Origin: Thuidium tamariscinum
Taxonomy: Eukaryota; Streptophyta; Bryopsida; Hypnales; Thuidiaceae
Reading direction: 5' to 3'
DNA: 64,000 nt
Assembly (NCBI GenBank): GCA_947034885.2
Contig: OX344751.2
Span: forward strand, 4,030,001 to 4,094,000
Part shown: positions 47,698 to 58,540 of the stretch, piece by piece
Numbering within the stretch: position 1 is the first letter of the stretch
Layout: each line of letters starts with the position of its first letter
Position numbers and translations under genes: made by a program
The notes under the pieces: model-generated
The model's database searches: none
Seen by the model: only the letters and a program-made list of their open reading frames with translations
What the model was told of the DNA's origin: nothing

Positions 47698-50600
47698 GGT
47701 CATCTTTACAAATACTTGTTGACTGTATTTCTGTAGGCCTGAGAAAGTTGGGTGTTCGATATTGGCTGTCACCCAACTTGACTCTTCCGTGGGTCGGCAA
47801 TTTTAGCCTTGATTTGGCAATCAAGGATCGAATCCCAAAGCCTACAAGAATTGCGTCTCTTTTGGTCACAGTAGCAATTTTACTTTTTGATCGCAATTCA
47901 TGATCCTAACGAAAAAGGTATCTGTGCACAAAGTAAACTCGCCTCCAATTTCAAATTCACAACAATGCAAATCTGGATGTAGAAACTCGTTCAGAACATA
48001 GAAACCTCGCATCGGTGCTAGTTTTCAAAACATGAAACTAGTTGACATTCATCTCACAAGCCCCCAAATACCGGATTATGATAAAACTCAAGGACGGGAC
48101 TGCCCCGTGGACTGTTCGACTCAAGTGCAAGATCGTTAGATATTTAGTTTTTACTTCAATCGCAATCGGTTTGACAGGTGAGCTACAAGACGCAACAATT
48201 CACAGTGACTGCCATCTACAAAGGAATCTCCATGAAAATTACTTGAGGTGTAATCTTTCGGCTTGGGCTTTGGCCTTGGCCAAACAGGATCTAGTGAGGT
48301 GGTCTTGATACCTATTAGTGTGCATAGAGCTGAACATTCTAAAAAGCCAGCCGTACGAATGGTCCTTCTTCTTTTTCTTGAGGCAATTCTCAAAACTGAT
48401 CAAGTACGTGTTGAAGATCGACCAAGAATTACGAAATGGAGTCGAATCCAAATTGCCAACAGCGAATTCTATACATACAACAGGGAAAAATCTATACAAG
48501 TGGGGTGACTTGATGTAAAGGCAGTACATTACAAATACATTGTTCAAAGAGTACTTAAGTGATGTTGAATGCAATGGGGAACCTTTAACATGGAGTAGCA
48601 TAGGAGACATCAAAACGTAACAGAAGGATGAAGTCGATTTTATACATGTCAATTCAAGTCTAAGGTACAATTGTCATACTGTATGTGAAGACTTACTATT
48701 GTGAACACGGCCATACAACATCCTTTCGCCCGTCCACCAGTCAAGAGGCCTTGATTTGATGTGAGTGCTTACTCTCCGACCCTCCTTCCATTCTCTTCCA
48801 CCATCTAGAGTACCATTCCCTCTAAAGATATTCATGGGATTGAATGATATGGCCATCAGAGTTAGAACGCGGTTGCAATTAAATAATCTGCGTTTGCGGC
48901 ATCGACTGTCCCTTGACGGTATCAAGCGACCCAACAGAATGTGAAAACATTTTCGGGTTTACTGCTTCTAAGCCAAAGCTAAGGTGAAATCCAGAGTTTT
49001 CCAGATCAATTGACAAAAAATGATCTCAACCATGACAGCTTATGAGCAATTTGCAATAACTTTCTACCTATTACTTCAAATTGACAGTGAACCGGATCGT
49101 GAGCGTCATCAAAAAATATTGGCAGGTTTCAAGAATTACAAAGGTAATCACTAATCGGAGCACCCGTATTCATTTGCCTACTCTTCAAATCTTCAAGCGT
49201 TCAGTTGGACCGTCAGCCTTGGAATTCAGATAGTTGAAGCAATAAGGATCTTAATTTTTCCATCTCTCCCGTTCCCTGCACGATTCCAAGCAATGGAAAC
49301 CATTTTGTAAGCGACAAAGAACCAGAGGCCCCAAACTCCCTATGAGGTTGGTCCTAGAAAGCTCGAAAGATCCGTCTCACGGTTTACTTGATGTATTACC
49401 TCGAATGTTGGCAGATGGCTTTCCTGTGCAAAGAAACTCGTGAGCAGCTTTTCGATCTCTGTCGACACCTGCATCTTCCAACAAGAAATTTAGCCTACTT
49501 CACTCACTACTAGGTTCAGGTTTAAAGACTCCAGGTAGAAGTAGTTGCTCTGAATACCGGACTAATACGTTGATGAGTTTGACCGATGTTCACCTTAGTA
49601 TGCAAAAACGAGAAAAAAACTTTTACAGATGTAGCCTCCATGTGTGATATAGCCAGGGGTGAGCGCATTTGAGGACCAAATGGCCTTTGCAATCCCTACC
49701 ATATACACTGTAAGTACGAGTTCATATTCAGATTGTGTAGCTTATTTCTATTTCCAGGAGAATTTAAGACGGAAGAGATCCACGTCAATTTTCCCAACCA
49801 TAGTTCCGGATTTCAATGGTTCATATAGACTCAAAAGGCACCCATTAACTAGTGGCATTTAGGCAGACCCCTGTGTCTGAATTTTACAAACTCAACACTT
49901 TACGAGAGTGGATGGAGGCCAACAGTTGTATGTACACAAACATGTGCATTAGTAAAGTTAGGCTATGACTTCTTACTTGATTTGAGAGTGTTAATTTTGT
50001 CTCTTGGCTAAAGGAGTTAAAAGAATTTACAATGGAAGAAATAAAAAGGAGTTTACAATGATCTCACTAGTTAACCTATAATTACTTGTCACTCTATTTG
50101 AACATTACTAAGATGATAAACTCTTCTCATTAATTAAGCTTAATTCCAGCATAAGTTCATCAACAATGGCAGGAGATAGCACCAACTTCTGTCCTTGTCT
50201 ACCTACAGTTTGTAGAAACCAACCATCTCCAGGATTGGCCACAAAACTAATTTAATACATTTTTTGCGGTTGCTGCTACCTTCTCCATTCTCCACATGAA
50301 AATTTGCACATTCAAGCGTTTGCACCCTTCCCACCCGTCTCTAACACACAAGCCTTAATTAGAGAATCTTAGGCCACGCAATTGGTTGAGCATGAAAATT
50401 GTTTAAGCAAACATAAATTACAAAATCAGGATATGAAGGCACACCACAGTCGTGAACGACTCGGAAACTTTTCTCTATATTATGGACCATGGTCATGTCC
50501 GTACTTGCAATGTAACCGAGTAGGAAAGAAAAAAGATCCCTTCCAAAGTAAAGGAGATTTTTTAAGTCATGCTTCTACTCAAAGCATACCAACATTTGAA

Positions 50601-52249
50601 CGTCAAACATGAGCATCTCTTACAAACGCAAAGTAGTTCCAACATAGCCATGAAAGTTGTACCAATGTTACTACATTCATCAAAAGACGAACCACAGATT
50701 GAATTCCATTATATGGTAGAAGTCCTATGCAAAACATCATGTGATTAACTGGTCCACCAAATGTAATAATAGAAATGTTTGCCCTTTCGATGTTGCTAGA
50801 AATATGGAAAAATTTCAAGCGAGGCCCTTAGGCATTTTTGATCTCCACAGTAGATATAGTATATCTATGTGGCCTTCTTCATGGACACACGGTCTGAAAC
50901 AAGATCAACATGGCCGGTGTGGTTCATGGTGCAAAATTAGTGTTTGGAAGAGAGACCTGCTACCTGGACTAAACATTAATTAAACCCCACAAAAAAAGGG
51001 CTGACCGAGTCCCGCTTAATATGAGGTGGATTCCCTTTATTTGGAATCTACGATAATCCTGCTCATATTCATCTACATGTTGCAACACGACCGCAGAATT
51101 AAGAACTATGGTTTTGGTAAAAGGAGGGACATATTCGACTAATTTGATGGAGGCAAAGGTCAGTGATAGTAGGTTTTGAAAGGAGATGTTACACTCCAGC
51201 TCACTACAAGTAGATTGAGAATAGAGTGCTGACAAATTATTAGATACCGTCCACATGCATTGTGCTTGTCAGGACTTGGAATCTCCTATCTGTCTCACCA
51301 TCCAGGTAATTGTGTTGCTGTTAGAACTCAATAATCGTTGCCATTGCTTGACGGTTCAGATACCAGCACATAACTCTCGCTCTTGGCCGAGAATTTTTCT
51401 CGATATGGAACAGCTTATGAAAATTACAGCAACTTCATGTCAATGTACGTCCATGAATGCCAGTGAACTGAGTGAAGGGGAAGTATGTGCAGCTTCTTCA
51501 GTCTCCGCCTTACCTAATCTCCTCACTTCTTGTCAAACCCTTTCGAATTCCACGCTGTTGAAGAATACAACCTCCATGATCTGATAGAGGCTGGAACGCC
51601 AGGGTACAGTATATGCTACCCTTGGCATTTGTGCGTCGACACCTCCTATTCTTCGATCAAAAGCCTCTCATCAATTTTTGCAAGCATTATTTGAGCTTAT
51701 TTAGGTCCGATGGCATGGGCATCCTCTATAGTTTGGCATTTTTGCTCTCACTCTTTCCTGACAACTAGAAAAGTGCTCGGATCCTTGGTTATTGCATCAT
51801 AGTCGTAGTTGCAAAAACGAAGGGAGAAAAATTAAATACAACCGAAGGGGTCAGTACGATTTACGGGAAAGGGTGATGGACAGATGACACTACACTGCAC
51901 GTAAAAGCAAATGAGGTGCGCACATAGGGTATTAGTAACATCTGCTTATCAAGCTGGACGTGCAAGATCGAACCCTTTGAATGCAAAGGTGTTTTTCTAA
52001 ATTTTCAACAACCTTCTGAGTTCTAAGATGCATGATCCCTCATAGCCATTATATGTTGTAGTATCTGTCGGCTTGTTTAATTAGTACGTGATGGAACAAC
52101 TGTTAGCACGTTTGGCCTCACCTTTTTCCATCTCGACACACAAGCATTCTTCCCACACGGGAGTTACTTCTTAAAAAATTTCATCACGGTATTGAATTGG
52201 AGTTTTATACTTACCAGAATACTAGGTGGTAATGCTTGGAGAGAGACAA
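47698..52249 (-). pseudogene. CENPC: CENP-C pseudogene, exons 3-13 and 3' flank
   Basis: Reverse-oriented copy of 41000-46392. Recognisable counterparts: 3' flank 47698-48130; exon 13 about 48175-48320; exon 12 about 48700-48830; exon 11 about 49150-49340; exon 10 about 49395-49465; exon 9 about 49640-49700; exon 5 about 50965-51080; exon 4 about 51255-51600; the exon 3-4 intron near 51880-51960. The CENPC motif remains open ([20 protein letters not shown]), with R to H and R to T changes relative to the gene. The last exon is open, but its stop is lost, extending the frame. Exon 4 is badly degraded, the exon-9 donor GT is mutated to CT, exon 11 has a deletion, and exons 6 to 8 were not found. 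It is not a functional full gene. Confidence 0.85.
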
Positions 52250-52472
52250 TGTTAAAAGTAGGAATTTAGATTTAGTAGTTTACTAGCTATTAAAGTAGTA
52301 AGTTATAATAGAAGTTTATCAAATAGCTAAAGGATGTATATTACGAAAGTGGACGACTGTTCACCTTCTAGTGTCTTTCTATGTAGTATATATGTAAACT
52401 TGAGCTTGTAATAAAGTGTGTGTGCTTTTATGTAAAAACTTCTTCTTGTATATGTTTAATCAAATTTCAATA
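52250..52472 (+). repeat. Copia 5' LTR
   Basis: Starts TGTTAAAAGTAGG. The region shared with the 3' LTR ends TTTCAATA; if a canonical CA terminus is used, it ends at 52469. Contains TAATAAAGTGTGTG, a likely polyadenylation region. Confidence 0.9.
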
Positions 52473-52484
52473 TGGTATCAAAGC
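52473..52484 (+). other. Primer binding site (tRNA-iMet type)
   Basis: TGGTATCAAAGC directly after the 5' LTR, one mismatch from the usual plant copia site TGGTATCAGAGC that pairs with initiator methionine tRNA. Confidence 0.9.
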
Positions 52485-52523
52485 GATGTCGATGAGCATT
52501 TATTGATGAGCCTTAATTAATGA

Positions 52524-52902
52524 GCACCCACTAAAAAAATATGCTTCCTTGCAACACCTAGGGTCGAAGTACAATCAAGTGAAGACGTCTTCGATCTACT
52601 GGTAGCAGACGAAGAGAGAATCGAAATTGAAAATCAATTTCGAAATACAAATAGATTCTTCTAACTCAATCTTGAAGACAGCTTTGTCAAACAACCAATT
52701 GAAGTAGCACTTGAAGAATTTGAAGATTTTGGAGTACTTTGGAATCTAGATTTAGAAATCATTCCATATAGAATATCCAATGCACCAACCTCTCTGATTG
52801 CTAGATTACACCAATATGGTCAATATAGTGAAATAAATCCTCAATATTTTAAGGATGATTCTTCCATATTAGTACCTTCCCAAATATATCAAGAATTGTA
52901 AA
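52524..52902 (+). pseudogene. Open frame in the copia leader, one stop
   Basis: Between the primer site and gag there is a frame that stays open for 126 codons except for a single TAA at 52656-52658. Its composition is protein-like: an acidic first part (SSEDVFDLLVADEERIEIEN) and a second part ending YFKDDSSILVPSQIYQEL. It stops 7 bases before the gag ATG. I recognise no family and there is no in-frame ATG after the upstream stop. Ty1/copia leaders are usually non-coding, so this is either an extra element ORF or captured sequence. Frame continuity across the stop could also be chance. Confidence 0.4.
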
Positions 52903-52909
52903 TAATAAA

Positions 52910-53750
52910 ATGAATCTTCAAGGTTCTGCTTTTGAATTACGTCATGTTGATAAATTAGATGGAGAGAATTATTCAACATGGAGAACAAGAATAACTTATA
53001 CTCTAAGGAGGGAAAAGTTATGGTCCATTGTGGACGGAAGTGAAATAAAACCAATAGCTCCTACGAGGGAAAATGCTGCTCCTTTACCTACAACCGGGTC
53101 AGGGAGTATTGTTGATTGGGAAGACAGAAACCTTTTTGCTATTACAATACTGGTTAATAGTGTGAAGAATTCATGTCTTCATCATATTACAAGAGTTGCT
53201 TCAACCAAAGAGGCATGGGATGAATTGCAAGCAATTTATCAAGTAAGCAATATCTCAAATAGAGTTTATTTGAAAAGAAAATTCATCAAATTAAAGATGG
53301 ATGATGACAAAAGTATGAGTGAACATATTCATATGTTTAGATTAATTCTTGATGAGTTGATTGCCATTGGAGCAACAATTCAAGAAGATGAACAATTAGA
53401 AACATTTATGGGAAGTGTGTCACATTCATATCAAAATGTTGTTGATGTGTTAAGCAACACTACCAGCATTACTTTATCCTCTGCAATGTCAAAGTTATTG
53501 CAAGAAGAATTAAGAAGGAAGTCAAATGGTCATGGAAATGATGAATCCTCATCAAGTGTTTTATGGACTAAAAAGAAGTTCAACTTTCAAAAGAAGAAAG
53601 CTACAAACACTTATAGAAAAAATGGGCAACCACCCGATAAGTCCAATTACATTAAAAATACGAAGAAAGTAAAGTGTTTTAATTGTAATTAGTATGGTCA
53701 TTTTGCAAGAAATTGTACAAATCCTAAACAAGAAAAGAAATCAACTAGTC
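52910..53750 (+). pseudogene. Copia gag
   Basis: Starts MNLQGSAFELRHVDKLDGEN and continues with a Retrotran_gag_2/UBN2-type capsid region (YSTWRTRITYTLRREKLW; SISNRVYLKRKF-like block; SEHIHMFRLILDELIAIG). The CCHC zinc knuckle CFNCN-x-YGHFARNC is broken by a TAG at 53691-53693 between its second Cys and the YGHF. Otherwise the frame is intact for 260 codons. Confidence 0.9.
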
Positions 53751-53761
53751 ACAAATTAAAT

Positions 53762-56700
53762 ATGACAAATGAAGAACCACCACCAACTCTTTTCATTGCT
53801 GCATTATTGAATTCAAGTGATGAAAAAGATAATTGGTATTTGGATTCAGGTGCTTCTCATCATATAACCCCAAATAGAAATTGGTTCATTCGTTATACAA
53901 TATTAAAAGAACCAGAGAAAGTATATTTGGGAGACAATACTTATTGTAATGTAATGGGAAAATGATCAATTACAGTCCAATTACTAAGTGGACACATTTG
54001 GTGCATAAATGATGTTTTACATGTACCAGATTTACAAACAAATTTAATCTCTGTAGGAAAAGTAACAGATTCAGGATATGATATAATATTCAAAACAAAT
54101 GATTGCATCATAAGATATATGTCACTAAATCAAGTTGTTTGTACGGGACAAAGACAAAAGAATTTATATAAGTTGGATATTGTATGTAAAAGCCATCAAC
54201 AAGCAATGAGCGTAAGAACAAAATTTGATGTGGAAAAGTCTACTAATCAAACAAAGTCTGATATTAATGTATGGCATTATAGGATGGGTCACATTGTTGA
54301 ACAACATCTAAAATTAGTGTCTAAAAATCAAATGGTTGAAGGCTTAGATTTAATACTTCAACAAAAAATTAACATTCTGCCCAAATTGTCTTCATGGGAA
54401 ACAACAAAGGTTAAAATTCCCTGTAGGTCAAAGTAGAAAAACATCAAGAATTTTGGAATTAATTCACTCTAATGTGTGTGGTCCAATGCAACATTATCAC
54501 ATGGAAGAATAAAATACTTTGTGACATTTATTGATGATTTTTCAAGAAAGACTATAATCTATTTTCTTTTTGAAAAATCTCAAGTTTTGGATAAGTTCAA
54601 AATTTATAAAGTTTTGGTAGAAAACCAATTACAAAAGAAGATAAGAAAATTAAGAAGTGATAATGGTGGGGAATATGTATCTAAAGAATGGTTAGAATTT
54701 TCTAACAAACAAGGAATAATTAGAGAACTAACAGCCCCATACACTCCGCAACAAAATGGAGTTGTTGAGAGAAAGAATAGGACATTATTCGAGAGTGCAA
54801 GATGTATGTTACATCTATCGAAAATGCCAAATAAATTCTGGGCTGAAGCTGTTTCAACAACATGCTATTTACAAAACAGATCTGCACATAATACTTTAGC
54901 TAACAAGACTCCTGAAGAAGTATGGATAGGAATTAAACCCTCACTACACTACAAGAAAAAGGGGTGTTTTAAGTAGTATCTTAGACATCATGTCTTTTAA
55001 GTAATGTCTTTTAAATAAGGTTTTAAGTAAAATTTTACTAAAAAAACTGTCTTTTTAGTAAAATTTTACTTAAAACCTTACTTAAAAGACATTACTTAAA
55101 AGACGTGATGTCTAGGATACTACTTAAAACACCCCTTTCTCTTGTAGTGCTAAAACATATAATAACTTTTGGATGTGATGCATATGTGCATATACTATCC
55201 GAAATAAGACAAAAGTTAGATTCTAAGTCAAAGAAATGCAGGTTACTAGGCTATAGTGAAACCACTAAAGGATATAGGCTATTTGATCCTAAATTCAACA
55301 AGATAATAATAAGTAGAGATGTCATTTTCAATGAGCAAATATCTTTACCTAAATCACAAGATTTAGACATATCTTTGGATAAGGATTTCCATGCAATAAC
55401 AGGAGGAAGTACAAAATCTATAAGTAAAGGAAATCAAGGAAATCAAATAAATGTGGTACCTCCTCCAATTCCACCAACTAAGCCAAGTACACCTATTCCA
55501 TCAACTCCAAAACAATTGTCTCATAAAGATCAAAATTTTGATTCTTCAGGGACTACTTCTACAAACATTGAAGAAACAAGTGATGACTTCAATAATGAAA
55601 CTAATGAATTTGATCCAATTCAATTTTTGCCTGACAATTTATTGGACGACATTGATGAGCATAATGATGCTATAATAAATGAAGAAAATTCATCTAGTTT
55701 TATAGAAGAAGCTCTAGAAAATCCAAGTGTAAGTATAAGAAAATCTCAAAGAGCTCATAAACTAAGTACAAAAGCTAAAGAAAATCTTGAATTAAGTGGA
55801 AATAAATACTCGGCTTACTTTCAAGCTTTAACTGCAACAAATTTAGAAACTGAACCTAGACTCTTGATGAAGCTTTACAGAGGGAAGATGCATCACAGTG
55901 GATGGAAGCCGTGAAACAAGAATATGATTCTTTGATAAAGAATGATACATAGTCATTAGTTGAACCACCAAAAGATAGAAAGCCAATCGGATGTAAGTGG
56001 GTTTTTAAATTAAAATTAAAAGCAAATGGTGTAGTTGATAGATGCAAGGCCATATTAGTGGCTAAGGATTATTCCCAAATGCCTAGACTTGATTTTCATG
56101 AGACCTTTTCTCCGGTTGTGAAAATTACTTCACTACGATCTTTACTTGCAATTGCAACAGAAACTCAGAAAGAGGATACGAAGTACATTTAATGGATGTT
56201 AGAATAGCATTTTTGAATGGTGTTTTAGATGAAGATATTTATATGATACAACCTCTTGGTTTTGCTAAGAAAGGATATGAACATTGGGTTTGTAAACTCA
56301 ATAAGACAATTTATGGACTAAAACAATCGGCAAGGTATTGGTATCAACGGATAAAGAACTACATGATAAACATTGGTTTTCATGTAAGTAAAGCTGATTC
56401 AAATGTATATATCTACACAAAGGCTCCAATCATTGTAATTGTTGCAATCTATATTGATGATTGCTTGATAATTTGCAATGATAAAAAGGAATTAGTCTAA
56501 AAATATAAGAAATTGTTAAGTTTTGAATTTGAGATGACGGATCAAGGTCCAGTTCAATCTCTATTAGGAATTCAAATTGAAAGAAATTTCATAAAGAAAG
56601 AACTCAAGTTAAATCAAAAACATTACATACAAAATGTTTTAAAGAAATATAATATGGGTGATTGTAAGCCAATTAACACACCATTTGCTAATGGACTAAA

Positions 56701-57570
56701 GTTAACACTTGACATGAGTCTTCAAATCGATGAAGAAAAACAAGCAATGGAGGATGTACCCTATCAAAGCGCAGTAGGTAGCTTAATGTATGCAATGATT
56801 TGCACACGCCTTGATATTGCATATGTAGTGGGAGTAGTTTCTCAATTCTTGTCCAATCCAGGTCCTACTCATTGGATAGCAGTCAAGCATATAATGAGAT
56901 ATCTACAAGGTACTTTAGATTATTGCTTAACATACAGTGGAAAGTTAAATGAAGAAGAATCAAAGCATTCAATTACACTAATTGGTTATACTGATTCGGA
57001 TTGGGTTGGAGAAATTGATAATAGAAAATCCACAGTTGGTTATACTTTCCTAGTAAATAGTATGTACAGCTATATCATGGAGCAACAAAAGGCAAAATAC
57101 AGTAGCTCTTAGTAGTACTAAAGCAGAATATTTGGGTTGTACACAAGCTGTAAAAGAGGCTTTATGGTTGAAGAATTTTTTCGATGATGTAAAAGAACCT
57201 CAAATATTTCCAATAATTATACATTGTGATAATCAAAGTGTAATTGCACTCACTGAGAATCCCAAATATCATACAAGAACGAAGCATATTGAGATCCGTC
57301 ATCATTTTATTTGAGAGCATGTTGAAAAATCAGAAGTTAAAATTCAATATTGTCCTACAGAATCAATGGTGGCTGATGTACTAACAAAGGCACTTTCCAA
57401 AGCCAAACATGTATGGTGTACATATAATTTTGGCATAAAGAAAAGGGGACTTCAATTGTGGCTGAATGAAGCCTCAAGTCCACAAGCATCAAGTCCAAGG
57501 ACATCAAGCACTGGAGTTGTCATACCCATGTCAAGAAGGAAGATAATAAATCTTGAAGATAAAAGATAAA
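53762..57570 (+). pseudogene. Copia pol (PR-IN-RT-RH)
   Basis: Domains in order: aspartic protease with WYLDSGASHH (about 53835); GAG-pre-integrase with VWHYRMGH (54270); integrase with FVTFIDDFSRKT, SDNGGEYVS and PYTPQQNGVVERKNRT (54515-54940); the post-integrase FGCDAYVHI region (55160); reverse transcriptase with CKWVFKLKLKANG (55990), AFLNGVLDEDIYM (56210) and catalytic YIDD (56450); RNase H with YTDSDWVG (56990) and HIEIRHHFI (57290). Interruptions include a TGA at 53963-53965, frameshifts near 54430 and 55905, stops near 55950, 56190 and 56500, and a MITE at 54947. Family: Ty1/copia. It is non-functional. Confidence 0.92.
54947..55149. mobile_element. CACTA foldback MITE inside copia pol
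   Basis: A 203-bp element that starts CACTACAAGAAAAAGGGGTG and ends with its near-complement (...CACCCCTTTCTCTTGTAGTG). Almost the whole element folds back on itself with about 95-nt arms around a short centre near 55048. The target CTA is duplicated exactly (54944-54946 and 55150-55152), the 3-bp signature of CACTA elements. Removing one copy restores the reading of the copia frame across the site, so this insertion postdates copia integration. Confidence 0.93.
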
Positions 57571-57587
57571 CTACTTATATCAAATTC

Positions 57588-57595
57588 AGTGGGAG
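57588..57595 (+). other. Copia polypurine tract
   Basis: AGTGGGAG immediately before the 3' LTR, the expected plus-strand primer. Confidence 0.8.
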
Positions 57596-57819
57596 TGTTA
57601 AAAATAGGAATTCAAATTAAGTAGTTTACTAGCTATTAAAGTAGTAAGTTATAATAGAAGTTTATCAAATAGCTAAAGGGTGTGTATTACGAAAGTGGAC
57701 AACTATTCACCTTCCAGTGTCTTTCCATGTAGTATATATGTAAACTTGAACTTGTAATAAAGTGTGTGTGCTTTTATGTAAAAATTTCTTTTTGTATATG
57801 TTTAATCAAATTTCAATAG
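57596..57819 (+). repeat. Copia 3' LTR
   Basis: Starts TGTTAAAAATAGG and matches the 5' LTR over its length with about 15 differences by eye, most near the start. Shared sequence ends TTTCAATA. Confidence 0.9.
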
Positions 57820-57824
57820 ACAGT

Positions 57825-58540
57825 GAACGTCATTTTCTCTACAGTAAGCTCTAAAAACTCCGAAGGATACTTCAATTCGTTCCGCTGACGGACTACGTAT
57901 CAACTCTGCGCGTGAAATTTCACTTCAGCAAGTCAACTTGTGGTTATTGAGGTATAGGCATTTAATGGTTTTAGAGACAAGATTAACCAAGAATAACAGA
58001 CGGCAATATAAATTGTAGAGCAGAACGATTACAAAATGGATGAAACATCCTCGCTTGAATATTAAATATCTCAAACAATTTCTAGCTAAAAGGGAGAAGT
58101 GCGTTGTGCCATTGTCAATAAGATGCCATAAGCATTGAAGGAGTACATATTGAGAGTAAGATTGGAATTGGCACCGTTTTTACAGAAGCTCGTGGATGCA
58201 CTATCCTTTGGTTGCTGAGGGCAAGTGACCTCCACAGGATTTGCGTGAGGTGCTGTAAACGATTGTCATTCAAGAAGCCCTATGAAAACAGATCATCATT
58301 CAAGAAGTCACATATAAAAACAGGTCGTCATTCAAGAAGCCCTATGAAAATAGATATTTATCTCAAAAAGGAATTGATCCTATTTCCTTAATCAAATGAC
58401 CTTGTCATGTTCGGCATCAGCTTTGCCAAATTGTCGCCATCATCATCAATTGCATTTCTACTACTCGCCATCTTCCACTCCTACTAATGAAATCTGTGAA
58501 TACAAATTGCCCCTGCACAACCATGCACATATCCATTTCT
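57825..58540 (-). pseudogene. CENPC: CENP-C pseudogene, 5' flank and exons 1-3
   Basis: The reverse complement matches 40165-40980. The start codon equivalent is 58471-58469, giving MASSRNAIDDDGDNLAKLMP, against [19 protein letters not shown] in the gene. The frame then shifts in sequence and stops at TAA 24 residues later, near 58398. The exon-2 counterpart is heavily altered and includes a 30-bp tandem array. Exon 3 begins near 57890 and is cut by the copia insertion. 5' flank similarity extends to about 58540 (for example 'gtgcatggttgtgca'). Confidence 0.8.
58267..58355. repeat. ~31-bp tandem array, three units
   Basis: Three units of CATTCAAGAAGCCCTATGAA type start at 58267, 58297 and 58329. 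They lie between the exon-1 and exon-2 counterparts of the CENP-C pseudogene and have no counterpart in the active gene, so they arose after duplication. Confidence 0.8.

Larger units (their letters stand above)
52250..57819 (+). mobile_element. Ty1/copia LTR retrotransposon, decayed
   Basis: A 5.57 kb element with two ~223-bp LTRs, a tRNA-iMet-type primer binding site, gag, then protease, integrase, reverse transcriptase and RNase H in copia order, and a purine tract. Near-identical 5-mers flank it (GACAA at 52245-52249 and GACAG at 57820-57824), a probable target duplication. The coding region carries several stops and frameshifts, so it is non-autonomous now. The LTRs differ at roughly 15 sites by eye (about 93% identical), so the insertion is not recent. 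It sits in the exon-3 counterpart of the CENP-C pseudogene and on the opposite strand to it. Confidence 0.95.

Noticed and set aside
48239-48670. 143-codon minus-strand frame that looks like a gene.
   Set aside because: It spans the intron between the CENP-C exon-12 and exon-13 counterparts, in a frame unrelated to CENP-C coding sequence.
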